DNA from: Lepraria neglecta
Taxonomy: Eukaryota; Ascomycota; Lecanoromycetes; Lecanorales; Stereocaulaceae
Direction: 5' to 3'
Assembly: GCA_033220425.1 (NCBI GenBank)
Contig: CM065652.1
Coordinates: 806,001 to 870,000 of the forward strand
DNA: 64,000 nucleotides
A model generated the notes under the pieces. It searched no databases. It saw only the letters and a list, made by a program, of their open reading frames with translations, and was not told the origin of the DNA. The position numbers were made by a program, and so were the translations under genes. This document shows, in pieces, positions 12,180-25,129 of this stretch; position 1 is the stretch's first letter; each line of letters begins with the position of its first letter.

Positions 12180-13590
12180 CGTTCCGAAACCTTACGTTAA
12201 GACCTTCCTAGAAATCGCTCATTCCGGGAGTTACCTAGGCTTTACTAAATACTACGAGAGTATCTCTCGACAATAGTATATATATAAGCTTACTAATTAT
12301 CTCCGAGACTTTCTTTAATACTGCCCTTAATACTAGCTATTTCAGACACGAAGATATCTCCCGTATAGTTCGCTCCAACCGATTATAACACCTCCGGTGC
12401 CTTTCTATACCCTAACGATTAATTTTATCCTTACCTTACCGCTATCGACGAAAGGTTATAATATACTTATATTAGTTACTAACAAGTTCTCGCGGAAGAT
12501 TATATTGATTCCTAGTAAGACGAATTTCTCTGCAGAAGATTGGGTACTACGGCTACTCCGACGTCTTCGAAAGATTGACTAGGGCCTACCTAAGGCCATT
12601 ATTTCTAACCGTGATTAGAAATTTCTCAGCGAGCTTTGGAAAGCGCTGTTCACTAAGCTCGGTATCAAGCTACTCTACTTAATAGCTTACTACCTATAGA
12701 TAGACGGCGCGAGTGAACGCACTAATCAGACTGTTGAAATTGCTATTAGATTCTGGATATCTACTCTCGACGCCGTCGATGCCTGGCCTCTTATAATCCC
12801 CGCTATCCAAGTAAGCTATAATAACGCTGTCTTAGCTCTAACTAGAAGGACGCCGAATGAAATAGCGTATAGATTTTCGCTTAATTAGCTACTAGATCTA
12901 GGAGCCTACGATAGAGAAGTCTTCCCTAAGGAAATAACTCGTCTTGAAGCTACCGACGCCGTCGCTTTTACCTAGATGAACTCGAAATTCTACTACGATA
13001 GAAGACACTAGCTACAGTTCTTCAGGGTAGGCGACTATACGCTACTCCGCCTATATTATAGATATAATATCCTAGCGACTAAGGTTACCGGTAAAAAATA
13101 CGGATAATAGTTTATCGGCCTATTCAAGGTTCTCGAAAGAGTTAGGCGTTTAGCTTATCGGCTTGACGTTCCTTAGTACTAGAAGATTTATCCGGTTTTT
13201 ACCGTGGCGCAGCTCGAGCTATATTCTAACCTATAGATAGATCCTTTCCGCCGAAAGCGCCTAGAGGAGCCGCCTTTAGTATTCGTTAAGGGAGATACTA
13301 ATAACTAGAAGTTATACGAAATCGAAAAGCTCCTTAACAAGATGACGATAAAGAAGGGACGTAGTTTCGCTATAGAGTACCTAGTTAAGTAGAAGGGTTA
13401 CGGAGCCTAGTGGGACGAATAGCTGAATGTCAAGCAGCTAGGAGATACTTAGAGGTTAGTCGACGAATATAAGAGGTATACTAAGACGCTACTAGTATCG
13501 AATCGACGTCGTCGAAAAGACGATACGAAGGAATCCTAGGTGATACCTTCTCCGGCGGTGCCGAAGACGCGTAGGTAGCCCAAGAAGTCG
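12180..13590 (+). pseudogene. E1 integrase and chromodomain
   Basis: The integrase zinc-binding part reads EIAHSGSYLGFTKYYE, then NYLRDFL and a degraded C-x-x-C (YCP-x-Y). The core reads FYTLTINFILTLPLS, IILVTNKFSRK-like and AIISNRD, then AYYL-x-IDGASERTNQT. The C-terminal chromodomain is recognisable from FAIEYLVK-x-KGYGA with the Trp codon turned to TAG, ending in KQLGDT and YKRYTKTLL. This is a chromovirus-type integrase, expected to direct insertion to heterochromatin. It is no longer functional. Confidence 0.87.
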
Positions 13591-13747
13591 TAACCAAGGA
13601 AATACATGGATTAATGGCTTCGGAGGGCCCGAAGTTTCTTGTTAGCTAGTTCCTTATCAGGTAATTCCTAACTAGTATTTACTTCTTAACGAGCGTATTT
13701 AGCTAGTTATCGACGAGGACGCCGATATCTTTTTTATTACCGGCATT

Positions 13748-13858
13748 TGTTAAGAATTTAGCGCTTGGCAAGTAGCTTTTAGCTAAGCAAGCTTCTCTTG
13801 CTTAGAATAACCAACTAATCAATTATTTAATTGTATAGAAAGCTCCTTGTCTATAATA
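13748..13858 (+). repeat. E1 right LTR
   Basis: 111 bp, matching the left LTR apart from the 18-bp block missing here and scattered C-to-T/G-to-A changes (for example left TCCATGACA against right TCTATAATA). Confidence 0.88.
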
Positions 13859-13863
13859 GAAGG
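13859..13863. repeat. Target-site duplication of E1, right copy
   Basis: GAAGG, identical to 301-305. Confidence 0.9.
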
Positions 13864-14400
13864 ATATAAGCTATAAACCTAGCGACCTCGTATTCCTATC
13901 AAGCAAGAATATTAGAATAGTAAGGCCGTCAAGAAAGCTAGATAATAAGATACTAGGATCCTTCTCTGTAGTTGAATAAGTAGGCTATTCCTATAGGCTG
14001 CGATTGGCGCCGACGATGAAGATCCATGACGTTTTCTATCCGAGCCTCTTGCGGAAGGCTTCCTAGGACCTATTGCTTGGTCAAAAGACGGGCGCACCTA
14101 GACTAGTTATAGTAGATAGAACGGAGTAATATAAGGTAGATAATATCCTCGACGCTAAGATGGACTATAGGCGATTAAAATACCGTGTTAAATGGCGAGG
14201 CTATAAAGATAGGGATCTAGACTAGTATAACGCGGATGATAGCGAATTCGATATAGCGGCCGAGGTAGTCGCTGAATTCTATAGGAAATACCTATAGAAG
14301 CCTAAACCCGCTGCCCTCCGCCGCCTCCGGTCCAATGAGAACCCTATATAAGGAAACTGCTCTATTACTAGCGCCGTGGGCGTCGCTTGATAGAGGGGGG
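13864..14400 (+). pseudogene. E0 integrase C terminus and chromodomain
   Basis: Resumes the frame that was cut at 305. It reads KPSDLVFLSSKNIR, then RKLDNKILGSF, then KIHDVFYPSLLRKA, the conserved post-integrase module of Ty3/Gypsy elements, and then a chromodomain (YKVDNILDAKMD, LKYRVKWRGYKD, FDIAAEVVAEFY). A purine run AGAGGGGGGG at 14,392-14,401 is the polypurine tract just before the 3' LTR. Stops replace Trp and Gln codons. Confidence 0.85.
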
Positions 14401-14401
14401 G

Positions 14402-14638
14402 TAATATTACGGGCGCGTATATATAGTAGCTACTATCGCATCGCAAGCCTCAATCGTTGTATATATAGCAGGCCTCAATAGTACTTCTCAGTACGACTAC
14501 GTACGTCTCAGCCCGCGTAGTGGCTTGGCACTAGAAGTAATACCAAATATCGTGTATATATACTCCTTCTTCTCCTTTAGCTTAGTTATCTTAGTCAATC
14601 AATACCTATATAATTCGCTCTATACTGGTCACCTAATA
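14402..14638 (+). repeat. Putative 3' LTR of E0
   Basis: Begins TAATATTACGGGCGCG directly after the polypurine tract and is taken to end at CACCTAATA, by analogy with the ...CCTAATA ends of the E5 LTRs. The partner LTR is outside the window, so the end is an estimate. Confidence 0.55.
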
Positions 14639-14739
14639 GTACTCGATCAACGTCCTTATCGATTAGAATTACAATATATTAGGCAGCGACGGGCAAGTAG
14701 GCTAGGCAACTAATTACTAATATCGAAAAGGTAGATATA

Positions 14740-17500
14740 TTTATACAAGGCCCTGACTCTAATAATCTTTACTACCCCTTTAAGGGTGAAACCTAGTATA
14801 TAATAGCCTAATAGCTCTTCTAAAATAAGTACTCTAAAGGGGGCGTAAACGACCTCGCCAAGAACCTAGACTTATAAGCAATTCGGCTATACTACGGGTT
14901 TAGTTCTATAGAAGAATAGTAAGATAATATAGAAGTAGTCCTATAGGGGATCGAAGATAATTATTAGCTCGAGGAATCCTTTACTATTCGCTCGGACATT
15001 ATTAGGGCTCGGTTACCAGAATATACTATACGCTTTCGAAACGTAATCAATATAGTATAGTTCCTTCTAGAATACGGGCCCTTTCAAGACTATTTAGTAT
15101 ATATACCGGTTTAGCAATTCAATACTAATAACGACCGGTTATAGAGCGAGATATATACTAGTAACTAGTAGTAGAAGATATAAGAGAAACTGCCAGATAG
15201 AGTAACGGCGGTACTACTCTTATTGTCTACCGACAAGATAGTACTTATATAGTATTATAGTAACCTATCTATATAGCCTATTTATCTAATAGTCGGTAAT
15301 CTAGACAAAGCGACGCGTATAAACTAAACTCAGCCGGGGTTCGTGCTACTAGGTATAATACTAGTAGTTAAGATAGGGACTAAGTATATCGAGTACCTAA
15401 AGTATAAGGTATACTATACCGTAATAGGATTTATACTAAAACGTAAATACTTAGGCCAAGTATAGAGGGATAGAACTCTAGCTAATAGTTAGCCTTATAG
15501 TATTAGAGTATCTATCGGAATTAGGTATACTAATTATATATACGCATGGCTTCACTTAGTAATACTACTCTCTTATTTTAGAAATAATAGCTAACTATAA
15601 GGAATAAGTATTAATTACTAGGATTAAGAAGAACTAGTAGTACCCGATCTACAAAGTCCTACCGAAAGAGTACGAAAACTTTATAGAAATATAGAAACTC
15701 TATATATACTAGGATATACAAGTATAAATCTAAAAATAGGTATAAAATAAATAGTTCTAGAAGGGGGATAAAGACTAGATATATCCTATATAGAACTTCG
15801 TATAGTAATATTATATAGTTAATATCTACGCCTATATAATATCGGATATTCTATATTAGCTGCTAAAGGGTATTATTATAATATTAATATATTAGATTTA
15901 AGCCCTTATAAATATCTCTATTACTAAGATAACTAAGAGAAGTAAATATAAAGGTAACCGGACCGTTAAAGAATCTAATATAATCTTCTAATTAGATAAA
16001 TGATTTCGGTAGATACCGGTCTATAGAGGCCTCAAGTAATTTACCTACTTTAGCGAGGTTTAGTAGTAGACCGGAAATAAATAGAAATAAACATTGCGAC
16101 AGTTAATATCGGTTGTCGCACTACTTCTAGTAGACTATACTCTAGTCGCCCTATACTACGCGCGGGCAGTCTTAGACTTCGTGATAATAGCCTAGTATAA
16201 TTATTATAACGAAGATACTTTAAGCTATATAAGTTATATACTATATAGGATTAATAAGCTTAAAAGGGTATTTAAGGAGTTATACCCCTAGGCGAAGGAT
16301 ATAGAAGAGAGATACTTTAATATTCTAAAACTCTATATAATAATATATTATATTAACTTTATTAAGAAGTACGGGAGTATAACCGGGTTCGATATATACT
16401 ATAGAGAGGTAGCTTATAAGTTCCTAGTAAAAGAATTCTTTCCCCGGACTAATAAAGGTGAAATCTTCTAATAGCAGATTTTACTCTATAATATTCGTTA
16501 GTATAATATAGTTACTATAGTAGATATAATACTCTATCGAAAAACTATTATCTAAAACTAAGCTGAAGCGGATATAGAACTAGAGCTAAGTAAACCCTCG
16601 CGAGACTACCTTAACCTATTGTAACTAGGAATAGAGTACTCTCCGGTAGATATATATTACCTAGTAGGATTGGCTGTTTCTTCTGCGATATATAGGTAGT
16701 AGCGGCGCGCGGGGTAAGTAGTATCCTACCTAACGCTCGACGGTCTTATAGAAGCCCTAGTAGTATTTATCCGGGAGAATCGCAAGAAATAGAACGGGGT
16801 ATTTTCAAGTAGCGACGAGCTAGATTAGCGGGAAGTAGATATAGGGTAGGCTTATAACCTATTTATAGGGCTCTATTCCTCTATAGTATATTAGAGATTA
16901 GATAGGAAGGATAGAGCGAACCCCGAAAAGCGAACGGAGGAGTATATACGCTACTTACCGAATTAGTATAGAAAGGCTAATAACTAGCGACGAGACTATA
17001 TATAGGTATAAGAGTATACGGTAGTAGAGGTATAAGGACTAGATTATCCGAATAGGTAAGAAGGAAGGCTACTAGATCAACTATAATTAATCCTAACTAT
17101 TCTTAATAACGAGAGATATAACTAGAATAGACGTACGAGGAGATACGTTAGAGCCTTTATTAAAGCCTTTCGCTGGTATAATAGTAGTAAATACAACGAT
17201 ATATATAGTATATTCGAAGTCGAGCGCTATCCGATAAATAATACGAGAAACCTACGCAAACTGGGACCAAAGCGTATATACAAGATGCCTACGATTATAC
17301 GAAGTATATATATAGTCCTATCGAACGAATAAGGGACTAGGATATTCGTTAATAATTGGATTGATCTAGAATTATATAATATACTATTTAATAAAGACTA
17401 GAAAGCTAAAGGAATTCGAGAGGCAGATCGTCTAGCGAGGAAGCTATAGTCAAATATAATAGCGGGTTATTTATTAGGAAATAGAATGAGTAGTACTATA
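14740..17500 (+). pseudogene. Plavaka-type (CACTA-like) DNA transposase relic
   Basis: Plus-strand reading in broken frames gives the characteristic order of the fungal Plavaka transposase. Near the N terminus are YYPFKGET and NDLAKNLDL. Next come FLLEYGPFQDYLVY, then ESLPD-like TAVLLLLSTDKIVL, then YLIVGNLDKATR, then an IYAYIISDILYQLLKG block (about 15,820-15,875), and finally KYGSITGFDIYYREVAYKFLVKEFFPRTNKGE (about 16,370-16,470, described here in parts). Near 17,340 the text FVNNWIDLELYN precedes a C-terminal tail. Stops are very frequent. It would have been a cut-and-paste DDE transposase. Terminal inverted repeats were not identified. Confidence 0.8.
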
Positions 17501-17752
17501 ATAGTCGGATTAGAATCAAAACTAGGCCCAAGTTCCGCCTAAGTTCCGCCCAAGCTTGGCCCAAGCTGGCTGATTTAATAAGTAGCTACTATAGATATAG
17601 GGTTACTAAGGGATACCGTTATATATAGCGGAATGAATGAATTAAATATATAGCTCCGAAGCGTATTAGGCTTTAATAGACTAGTTAAAGTCGGTATAGA
17701 CCGCAAGGAGAATACTAGTAAAGGGCAACGCCATGATTACTAAGGAGGCTTG
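17501..17752. other. Non-coding remnant between Plavaka relic and E3
   Basis: No gene is seen. At 17,520-17,570 there is a short GC-richer stretch of repeated CCAAGTTCCGCC and CCAAGCTTGGCCCAAGC motifs, including the palindromic core CCAAGCTTGG. It may be part of a transposon end. Confidence 0.4.
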
Positions 17753-17757
17753 GTAAT
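17753..17757. repeat. Target-site duplication of E3, left copy
   Basis: GTAAT, repeated at 24,291-24,295. Confidence 0.88.
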
Positions 17758-18169
17758 TATTAGAACTAACGGTTCTAATAGGACTATCGCGAAGGACTAG
17801 GGACTTTGGAACAGGATAGGCAGGTTAAGCGATGAGCGCAGTGCAACCAGGGCGCTTAAGAATGATAAGCGTAATAAGCGTAGTGCGATTAGTACGCTTA
17901 TAGAATACTTAGTAGGATTTCCTATTACTATATATAGGAGTACTTATTTACTACTTAGAGTATCGTACTTAACTCTTCTTTTATATCTAGTATCTACTAT
18001 ATATAATAGATCTCTTAGGCTAGGCACTAAATATATATATTATCTAATTATATACTAGACCCGCTTAGTATTATATTAAAGCCTACTTCAACTTTTATAT
18101 AGTAATACCTCTATCCTCTATTAAGAATAATCTATATATAACCGTTAGTACGTAATATAGTTTATAATA
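17758..18169 (+). repeat. E3 left (5') LTR
   Basis: 412 bp, starting TATTAGAAC (TG to TA) and ending GTTTATAATA. The right LTR has the same length. Confidence 0.92.
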
Positions 18170-18239
18170 CTTTAAGTACTCTTAAGGATAAATACTATAC
18201 TAAGAGACCCTAGGGTATCTACCCTAAGCTCCTTAGGAG

Positions 18240-21200
18240 GGAGTAGATAATAATACCTAACTATTAACGAAGGACTTAGTAGATATATTAAGATAGCCTA
18301 GCCCGACTTATACTATAGAGAAAGAGATAAGCTCGAGGGATAGCTATCCTAGGTATTACTTTACTTAAAGTTTTAAGGAGACCTTATACCTATATAATAA
18401 TATCTAACCTTTACTATTACTTACTTACGTAGAAGAGCCTAAAAGTAGGTTAATCTATTCCTAAAGAAGTATATAGAAGACGACGACGAGGATAGCGAAA
18501 TTAAATAATAGATAGAGAGTATAGCTATATTTAGACTCGAAATATACCGTATATTTAGTCTATTAAACGAAATTAATATAGTAATATAAACTATTTAGTA
18601 CTTGACTTAGAAGAAGTCTATATCGGAATATTCGACTTAGTTTTAGTAGTATATAGTAAAGACTAACTAGGATAATAATATATTAATAACTATATATCGG
18701 AGAGGTCTTAAGGATAATATTAAAGACGAACTTATAAGATTAGAGATTATTATTAATACCCTAGATAAGCTAATTAAAGAAGTAATTAAAATTAATAATA
18801 AGTTATTTAAGAGGACTATAGAGAAAAGGTATAATAGAGGAGTTAGCGGAATAGAATACTTAAGCTTTTTTACTAAATCGAAGAGCTACTACCTAGGATA
18901 TAAAGGAGAATGCGACCCTTATAGATATATACCTATAGAACTAGACTTTATAGAAAAGAGAGGAAAGTAAGCCTTTAGAGGGCCTATAAAGGGTAAGAAG
19001 TAGTAAGGGGATAAGAAAATACTAAAGTATTATAGCTATAGTAAATCGGGCTACTTCGCTAGAGACTATAAGTCGAAAAATATAGTATATCGATAGTAGC
19101 TAAATATACTAGAGAAAGTATATACCTAGGATAATATAGATAATACGCCTAAGGAAATTCTACTAGTATAGGATAAAGTCGAAGAAGATATTAGTTCCTA
19201 GTATAATAGAATAATATAAGAAGAACTTAATAAAGAATTCGATAATAGTAATAGTAATTTTATAAGGAAATTTAATATACTTATTAGGGATCGACTAAGA
19301 GAAGACCTAAATACTAAAGATAGTAGTAAGGCTTAAGAAGAAAAGTCTAAGTAGGATTAGGAAGAAAGTAAAATAGATCTAGAGTAGAAAGAAGTCCTTA
19401 GTATATTAGAAGCTAAGTAGGAAGAAGTATAACTACTAAGGAAAATAATATCTAAAACTACTACGTCTAAGGAAGAAGAAGAAAGCTCTAAGGAATATAT
19501 ATAGCTAGACTATTAATTAGATTAGAACTACCGAGGTTATAAGAGTATACTATAGGAAGAATATATTACTTTACTATATATAGTATAGTATATCGAGGAA
19601 TATAGCTAAGGGGCTAATAAGAATACTACCCTATAGATATAGCTATTACTACGAATATTAGGATAATAGATATCCGTAGTACCTCGCGACGAAAAGAATT
19701 TACTAATACTTCCTAAGATACGATAAAGAATAGTTAAAGAGAGTTATTTATAAATTAAACTATAACCTAAGCGCGAAAGAGTACTATCTAATAGAATAGT
19801 ACGCCTATCTATATAATAACTACGAGAAGTATATATAGTTAAAGTTAAAGATAGGGTTCCTACTTCTATAAGCGGGAAAAGAGTAATCCCTTATAGTAGA
19901 GGTAGCTATAAGGAGATTAATATATTAACCCCCAAATAATATCTATGTTCCGCGCAATACGATATATATATAAAGATACCGGTAATTGTTAATAGACAGC
20001 GGATCGTTGCGATAATAGACTCTAGAGCTACTAGAAACTTTATCTTATGAGATCTAGTACGGATAACTAGAATACTAACTTAAAAGAAGTCGCAGTAGTA
20101 TAATCTCTAGATAGCCGACGGGTTAATACTATTAATAGGAAAGGTAAACGAAGAGATACTTTCATTACCTATTATAATTCAGCGTTACTATAAGGAGATT
20201 ACCTTTAATATTATTAGGATAGCTATCTATTATATAATTTTAGGAATACCTTAGTTAAAGAAGTATAATCTAATAATTAATTAGGCTCGAGGAGTACTCA
20301 AGATAGATCGATCCGGAAATATTACTAGGATTATATCTACGTATCAATAGTATTTAATAGTAGATAAGAAGTTGAACTAAAGACTAGTCGAGGTATATAT
20401 TACCTTAGCTTTAAATAATAAGGACGGCCTCTAGTAGAGAGGGTCCGACTCTATAGTTACTAGTATAGGTTAGCGAGATAATAAAGTAAGAGTAAAGAAA
20501 AGAGGTATTAATATACCCTCTATCCCTTAAGAGTATAATATATAGGTATACTTATTTAAGGAATAGACGAATATAAAAGTATTACCTAGGTACTAGCTAT
20601 AGGATTATAAGATCGAACTCGAACCTAGTAGAGAGCCGATATTTAGACCTATTTACGTATTATTAGAAAAGGAACTTAAAGTACTTTATAGGTATATCGA
20701 CGAGAACCTAAAGAAAGGATTTATTTAGGAATCTAAATTACTAGTAGATTATCCTATCCTCTTTATACTAAAGAAGAACGAAAGCTTAAGACTATATATC
20801 GACTATCGAAAGTTAAACGATATTACTATTAAGAATAGATATCTATTACTAAATATAGGAGAGCTATAGAATCGGCTCGGTAAAGTAAAGATATTTACTA
20901 AACTAGATCTTAGAGGCGTATATAACTTAATTTAGATAAAAGAAGGCGAGGAATAGAAAACTACCTTCTAAATAAGATATAGCTACTATAAGTATCTAGT
21001 AATAGCGTTTAGACTTACTAACGTACTAGTAACCTACTAAGTATTTATTAATAATATTATACGAGTATACTTAGATCGAATAGCGATAGTATACCTTAAC
21101 GATATATTAATTTATTCTAAAAACAAGGAAGAATATATTCTATATATATATAGGACGTCTATAGATATCTATTATAAGCGGGACTTCTCCTTAAACCGGA

Positions 21201-23400
21201 AAAATGTAAATTCTATAAGGAGTTAGTAGAATTTCTAGGATTTATAGTTAGTATAAAGGGTATTAGTATAAGCCCGGAAAAGATAAAGGCTATCGCTAAA
21301 TAGCCTATACTATAGAATATCAAAGTAGTATAAAGCTTCTTAGGATTTACTAATTTTAATAGGAAATTTATCGAAGGCTACTTAAAGAAAGTACTACTAC
21401 TAACGGATATTATAAGAAGGGATATCGGGTTTATATAGAGGAGAGACTAATAGAAATCATTTAATATATTAAAGAAAGTATATACGGACCTACTAGTACT
21501 CTATACCTTTTAGGCTAATATACCGGCCCGTATTAAAATAGATACCTCGGATCTTATAATTAGAGTATACCTATATTAAATAAAAGATTAAAAGTAGTAT
21601 CTAGTTACCTACTATTCAAGAAAGATATTAGTAGTAGAATAGAATTATAATATATATAATAAGGAGCTACTTACCGTAGTATACGTATTATAGAACTAGC
21701 GAGTATATATAGAGAGCTACTCGGATCTAACTATCTTTACGGATTATAAGAATCTTCTTAACTTTATAATAACGAAAGAGTTAAATAGAAGATAGATTCG
21801 ATAGTTAGAACTATTAGGCTAATATAAGTTTAAAATAACCTATATCCTAGGAAAGGATAATAGTCGAGCGGATACCCTTAGTAGGCGATTAGACTATATA
21901 GAAGAAAAGAATATTATAGAATAACTAATCCTAAAGGAAGAAGCGGACGGATCGCTAGTACTATACTAGATATTAGTAGCGACCCTTTATATATTAGGAT
22001 CTAATATAACTAATAGAATCGTAAAGGCCTATAATAACGATATATTTGTAATAAACCTACGGAAGGATTAGTAGGATTTAGTATTGCTTAAATACTAGGA
22101 TAAGGCCTACTTACCTGATATATACGTTGAGGAAGTAATTAGGGATTACTATAACGACCCTTTATAAGGTTACCCTAGAGTATCTAAGATAATAGAACTC
22201 CTAGGACGAGGGTATATAGTACTGAAACTTCGAGCGCGTGTTGAATAATATATTAAAGAATATATCTAGTACTAGTAGAATAAGGCGGTACGATACGCCA
22301 AGTACGGATAAATATAGTTTACTTCTATACTAGAATTACTATAGGATAATATTATAATAGACTTTATAGTTAAGCTACTACTATCGAAGGATCTAGCTAT
22401 ATAAGATACTTTTAACTTAATTATAGTTATTATAGATAAACTAATAAAGTATACGATTATAATACTATTTAAGGAAACCTATAAAGCGGATTAGTTAGCC
22501 TTCGTACTACTCGATAAACTAATAAGAGATTATAGTATACTAAAGTTAATAATATCTAATAGAGATAAGTTATTTACTTCTAACTACTAGAGAACGCTAA
22601 TAGTAGTAATTAGAACTAAACTTCGGATATTAATAGTATACTACCTATAGACTAATAGATAAATAGAACGTGCAAATTAGATAATAGAAGTATACTTAAG
22701 ATATTATATAAACTAGAAATAGGATAACTAGGTTTTACTACTTCTAATAGTATAACTAGTATATAATAATAAGAGGTTAGATATAATAGGCCTAATACTA
22801 TTCTTTACTAACTATAGAAAGAATATTAATACGTTTCTATAACCTAGAGAGGGACCTAATATAGAAAAGGCCTTAGTTAAAGTAGAGGAGCTAAAAAATT
22901 TATATAACGATATATAAAGGTCTATTAAGAGCTTAAATAGTAAATTAAAGGAATAGGTTAATAGAAAAAGAAAGAATATTCCTTAGCTAAAAGAGGGGGA
23001 TAAAATATACCTCCTAATAAAAAATATAAGGATAACGAGACTAAGTAAGAAACTAGATTATATTAAGGTTAGACTATTCCTAATTAAACGGATTAAGGGA
23101 CCAGTTAACTATAAACTTTAACTTCTACCTAACGCTAAAGTATATCCGGTATTCTATATCTTACTCCTAGAGCTAGTAGACTCTAGTATACCTCTCTAAG
23201 AGACGTTTTATTATAATATTAAGGAAGAAATAGAGTATAAGGTCGAGAGGATCCTAGATAGAAGGAATTAGTTCTATCTAGTTAAATAGAAAGGGTATAA
23301 TAAAGCGGAAAATATCTAGGAACCTTTTAGGAACCTTACGGGGAACTATAGGGAATATCTATAAGAGTTCTATTAGAGATAAGAGAAGACTAGTCGAAGT
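18240..23400 (+). pseudogene. E3 gag-pol, RIP-inactivated
   Basis: The zinc knuckle reads YYSYSKSGYFARDYK, so each expected Cys and the His are Tyr, exactly what C-to-T on the opposite strand produces. The protease reads IDSRATRNFIL where the E2 copy has DSGATGNF (Gly to Arg). The reverse transcriptase contains [26 protein letters not shown] and VYLNDILIYSK (catalytic D to N). The RNase H part includes YNIYNKELLTVVY and FTDYKNLLNF. The integrase and a chromodomain (YKVERILDRRN, FYLVK-x-KGYNKAEN) complete the polyprotein. Many TAG/TAA stops are present. Confidence 0.9.
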
Positions 23401-23488
23401 TCTCAGGAACTTCCAGCCTGTCGGGGAAATTGAAATACTCGGACGAGACGTTAAATATTAAGTTATTAGAAGATATAGGAGCGGCGCG

Positions 23489-23740
23489 TTAGCCCTCCTC
23501 TAACTCCAGAATATTTTATAATTCTCGGTCTACTATTATCTTCTTCTCTTTCTTAACGGATTTAAATTACTTATAGAGATAAGTAAGCCTCGCTTAGGTA
23601 TCTATTATATCGGACTATATTTTATTATAACGCTTTTTAATACGGCGTATTTCAAGGACTAATACTATAAGGTTATATTTCCTACTACTATCGACGCAGT
23701 TCGAATACTAATCGGAATTAGTAGCGGTATATCGGGAATA
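23489..23740 (-). pseudogene. Antisense small ORF in the E3 3' region
   Basis: The minus strand reads NSD-x-YSNCVDSSRKYNLIV, then LEIRRIKKRYNK, and at the end VDREL-x-NILELEEG before a TAA at 23,489-23,491. This is the damaged counterpart of the frame at 1,694-2,023 in E2 (CX2C turned to YX2C). The family is unknown. Confidence 0.55.
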
Positions 23741-23878
23741 AGGATGTATTACTATTTCGGATAACTTACTAGCCAGCTCCGTACGACGGATAGCTTATTT
23801 ATTGGATTATTTAGTATAGCGGGGTAGTATAAAGGATAGATAGTTTCTCGGGACGAGAAATCTAGAGGAGGGAGCTAG

Positions 23879-24290
23879 TATTAGAACTAATAGTTCTAAT
23901 AGGACTATTGTAAAGGACTAGGAACTTTGGGATAGGATAGGTAGGTTGAGCGATAAGCGTAGTATAACTAGGGCGCTTAAGAATAATAAGCGTAATAAGT
24001 ATAGTACGATTAGTACGCTTATAGAATACTTGGTAGGATTTCCTATTACTATATATAAGAGTATTTACTTACTACTTAGAGTATCGTGCTTAACTCTTCT
24101 TTTATATCTAGTATCTACTATATATAATAGATCTCTTAGGCTAGGCACTAAACATATATATTATCTAATTATATACTAGACCTGCTTGGCATTATATTGA
24201 AGCCTGCTTTAACTCTTATATAGTAATACCTCTATCCCCTATTAAGAACAATCTATATACGACCGTCGGTACGCAATACGGTTCGTAATA
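23879..24290 (+). repeat. E3 right (3') LTR
   Basis: 412-bp partner of 17,758-18,169. It differs from it mainly by transitions. Confidence 0.92.
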
Positions 24291-24295
24291 GTAAT
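24291..24295. repeat. Target-site duplication of E3, right copy
   Basis: GTAAT, identical to 17,753-17,757. Confidence 0.88.
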
Positions 24296-25129
24296 ATTAT
24301 AGGTAGCGCTTCTCTATACGAGCGTGGATTACTCCTTGTAATTACGACGTAATAGATAGCTGAACCGAGCTAGATATATATCTAGAGCGCGAATTACGAG
24401 CAAGATTGATAACACGACTAATAGTACTATAGAAAAGATAATAGCGATGAAAGATCTATCTAGCGGATAGTCTATCGAGTATCCAATAGGATCTACCAGG
24501 TAGCGTATAATGGATAGAGGTCTGCGAAGCGCGACGGTGGCAATGAGTTCCAAAGTTAGGCTAGTTGAACAGTCCCCTTATAGTAAGTCTCTCTACCGTT
24601 AGTCTATTAAAAGCTTCGTATAATAGTAGTAATTCTTCTATAACTAACGCCTACGTTCTTGACTATCCGTATATACCAAGCTCTTACCTAACTAAGGATG
24701 ACCCCGCGGTCTTTAATAGCGAGGCCACTACTATTCCGCAAGCTATCGCTAGCTCTCCGGATAATAGTAACAATGTCGTCGGATTGTAGACGTCGATAGG
24801 AGGTAGGAAAGTTAATTAGAATATCTACGGTATAGGTTTTATATTAGTAAAAGCGCGATAGTAGAGCCGGCTTATAGGATAGGCAATAATCGTATATAAA
24901 TGAAATCTATTACTGTATCGATTATTGTATCAAATAGATATATTACTTGAAGCGATATTAGTAGAAGTACTCGAACCGTATATTTAACCAGCTCGACCAG
25001 CTCGAGCAGCCCGAGACCGTGCGGAATCAGCGCCTAGCGCCCGAGGCCGGCCTCTTGAACGCCCGATTTTGGGGAGTCGCTCCCGATTTGCTGATGTAGA
25101 TAGGAATACTATATCTCCTTTATCGTATA
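24296..25129. other. Unassigned spacer between E3 and E5
   Basis: No convincing gene. Short open frames of about 74 codons exist on both strands but carry no recognisable motif. The stretch 24,985-25,100 is clearly richer in GC and CpG than its surroundings, with repeated AGCTCGA/GCTCGAG motifs, and may be a less mutated piece of an older element. Confidence 0.4.

Larger units (their letters stand above)
306..13858 (+). mobile_element. E1: Ty3/Gypsy chromovirus, interrupted by E2
   Basis: An LTR retrotransposon bounded by short LTRs (306-434 and 13,748-13,858) and a perfect 5-bp TSD, GAAGG. It sits between the integrase and chromodomain of the older element E0. Without the nested E2 it is about 7.0 kb. 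Order on the plus strand is gag, aspartic protease, reverse transcriptase/RNase H, integrase, chromodomain. The pol frame can be followed over several kb with many TAG/TAA stops but no obvious frameshift, which fits inactivation by point mutation (RIP) and not by deletion. E1 looks less AT-shifted than E2-E5. Confidence 0.9.
17758..24290 (+). mobile_element. E3: Ty3/Gypsy chromovirus, same family as E2 and E4
   Basis: A 6,533-bp element with two 412-bp LTRs (17,758-18,169 and 23,879-24,290) and TSD GTAAT. Plus-strand order is gag with zinc knuckle (about 19,026-19,075), protease (about 20,005-20,045), reverse transcriptase (YLND near 21,088-21,115), RNase H, integrase, chromodomain (about 23,228-23,340), an antisense small ORF, the polypurine tract GAGGAGGGAG (23,865-23,874), and the 3' LTR. 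All frames are RIP-damaged. Confidence 0.93.

Noticed and set aside
23946-24179. 77-codon open frame
   Set aside because: It lies wholly inside the E3 right LTR, so it is not a gene.
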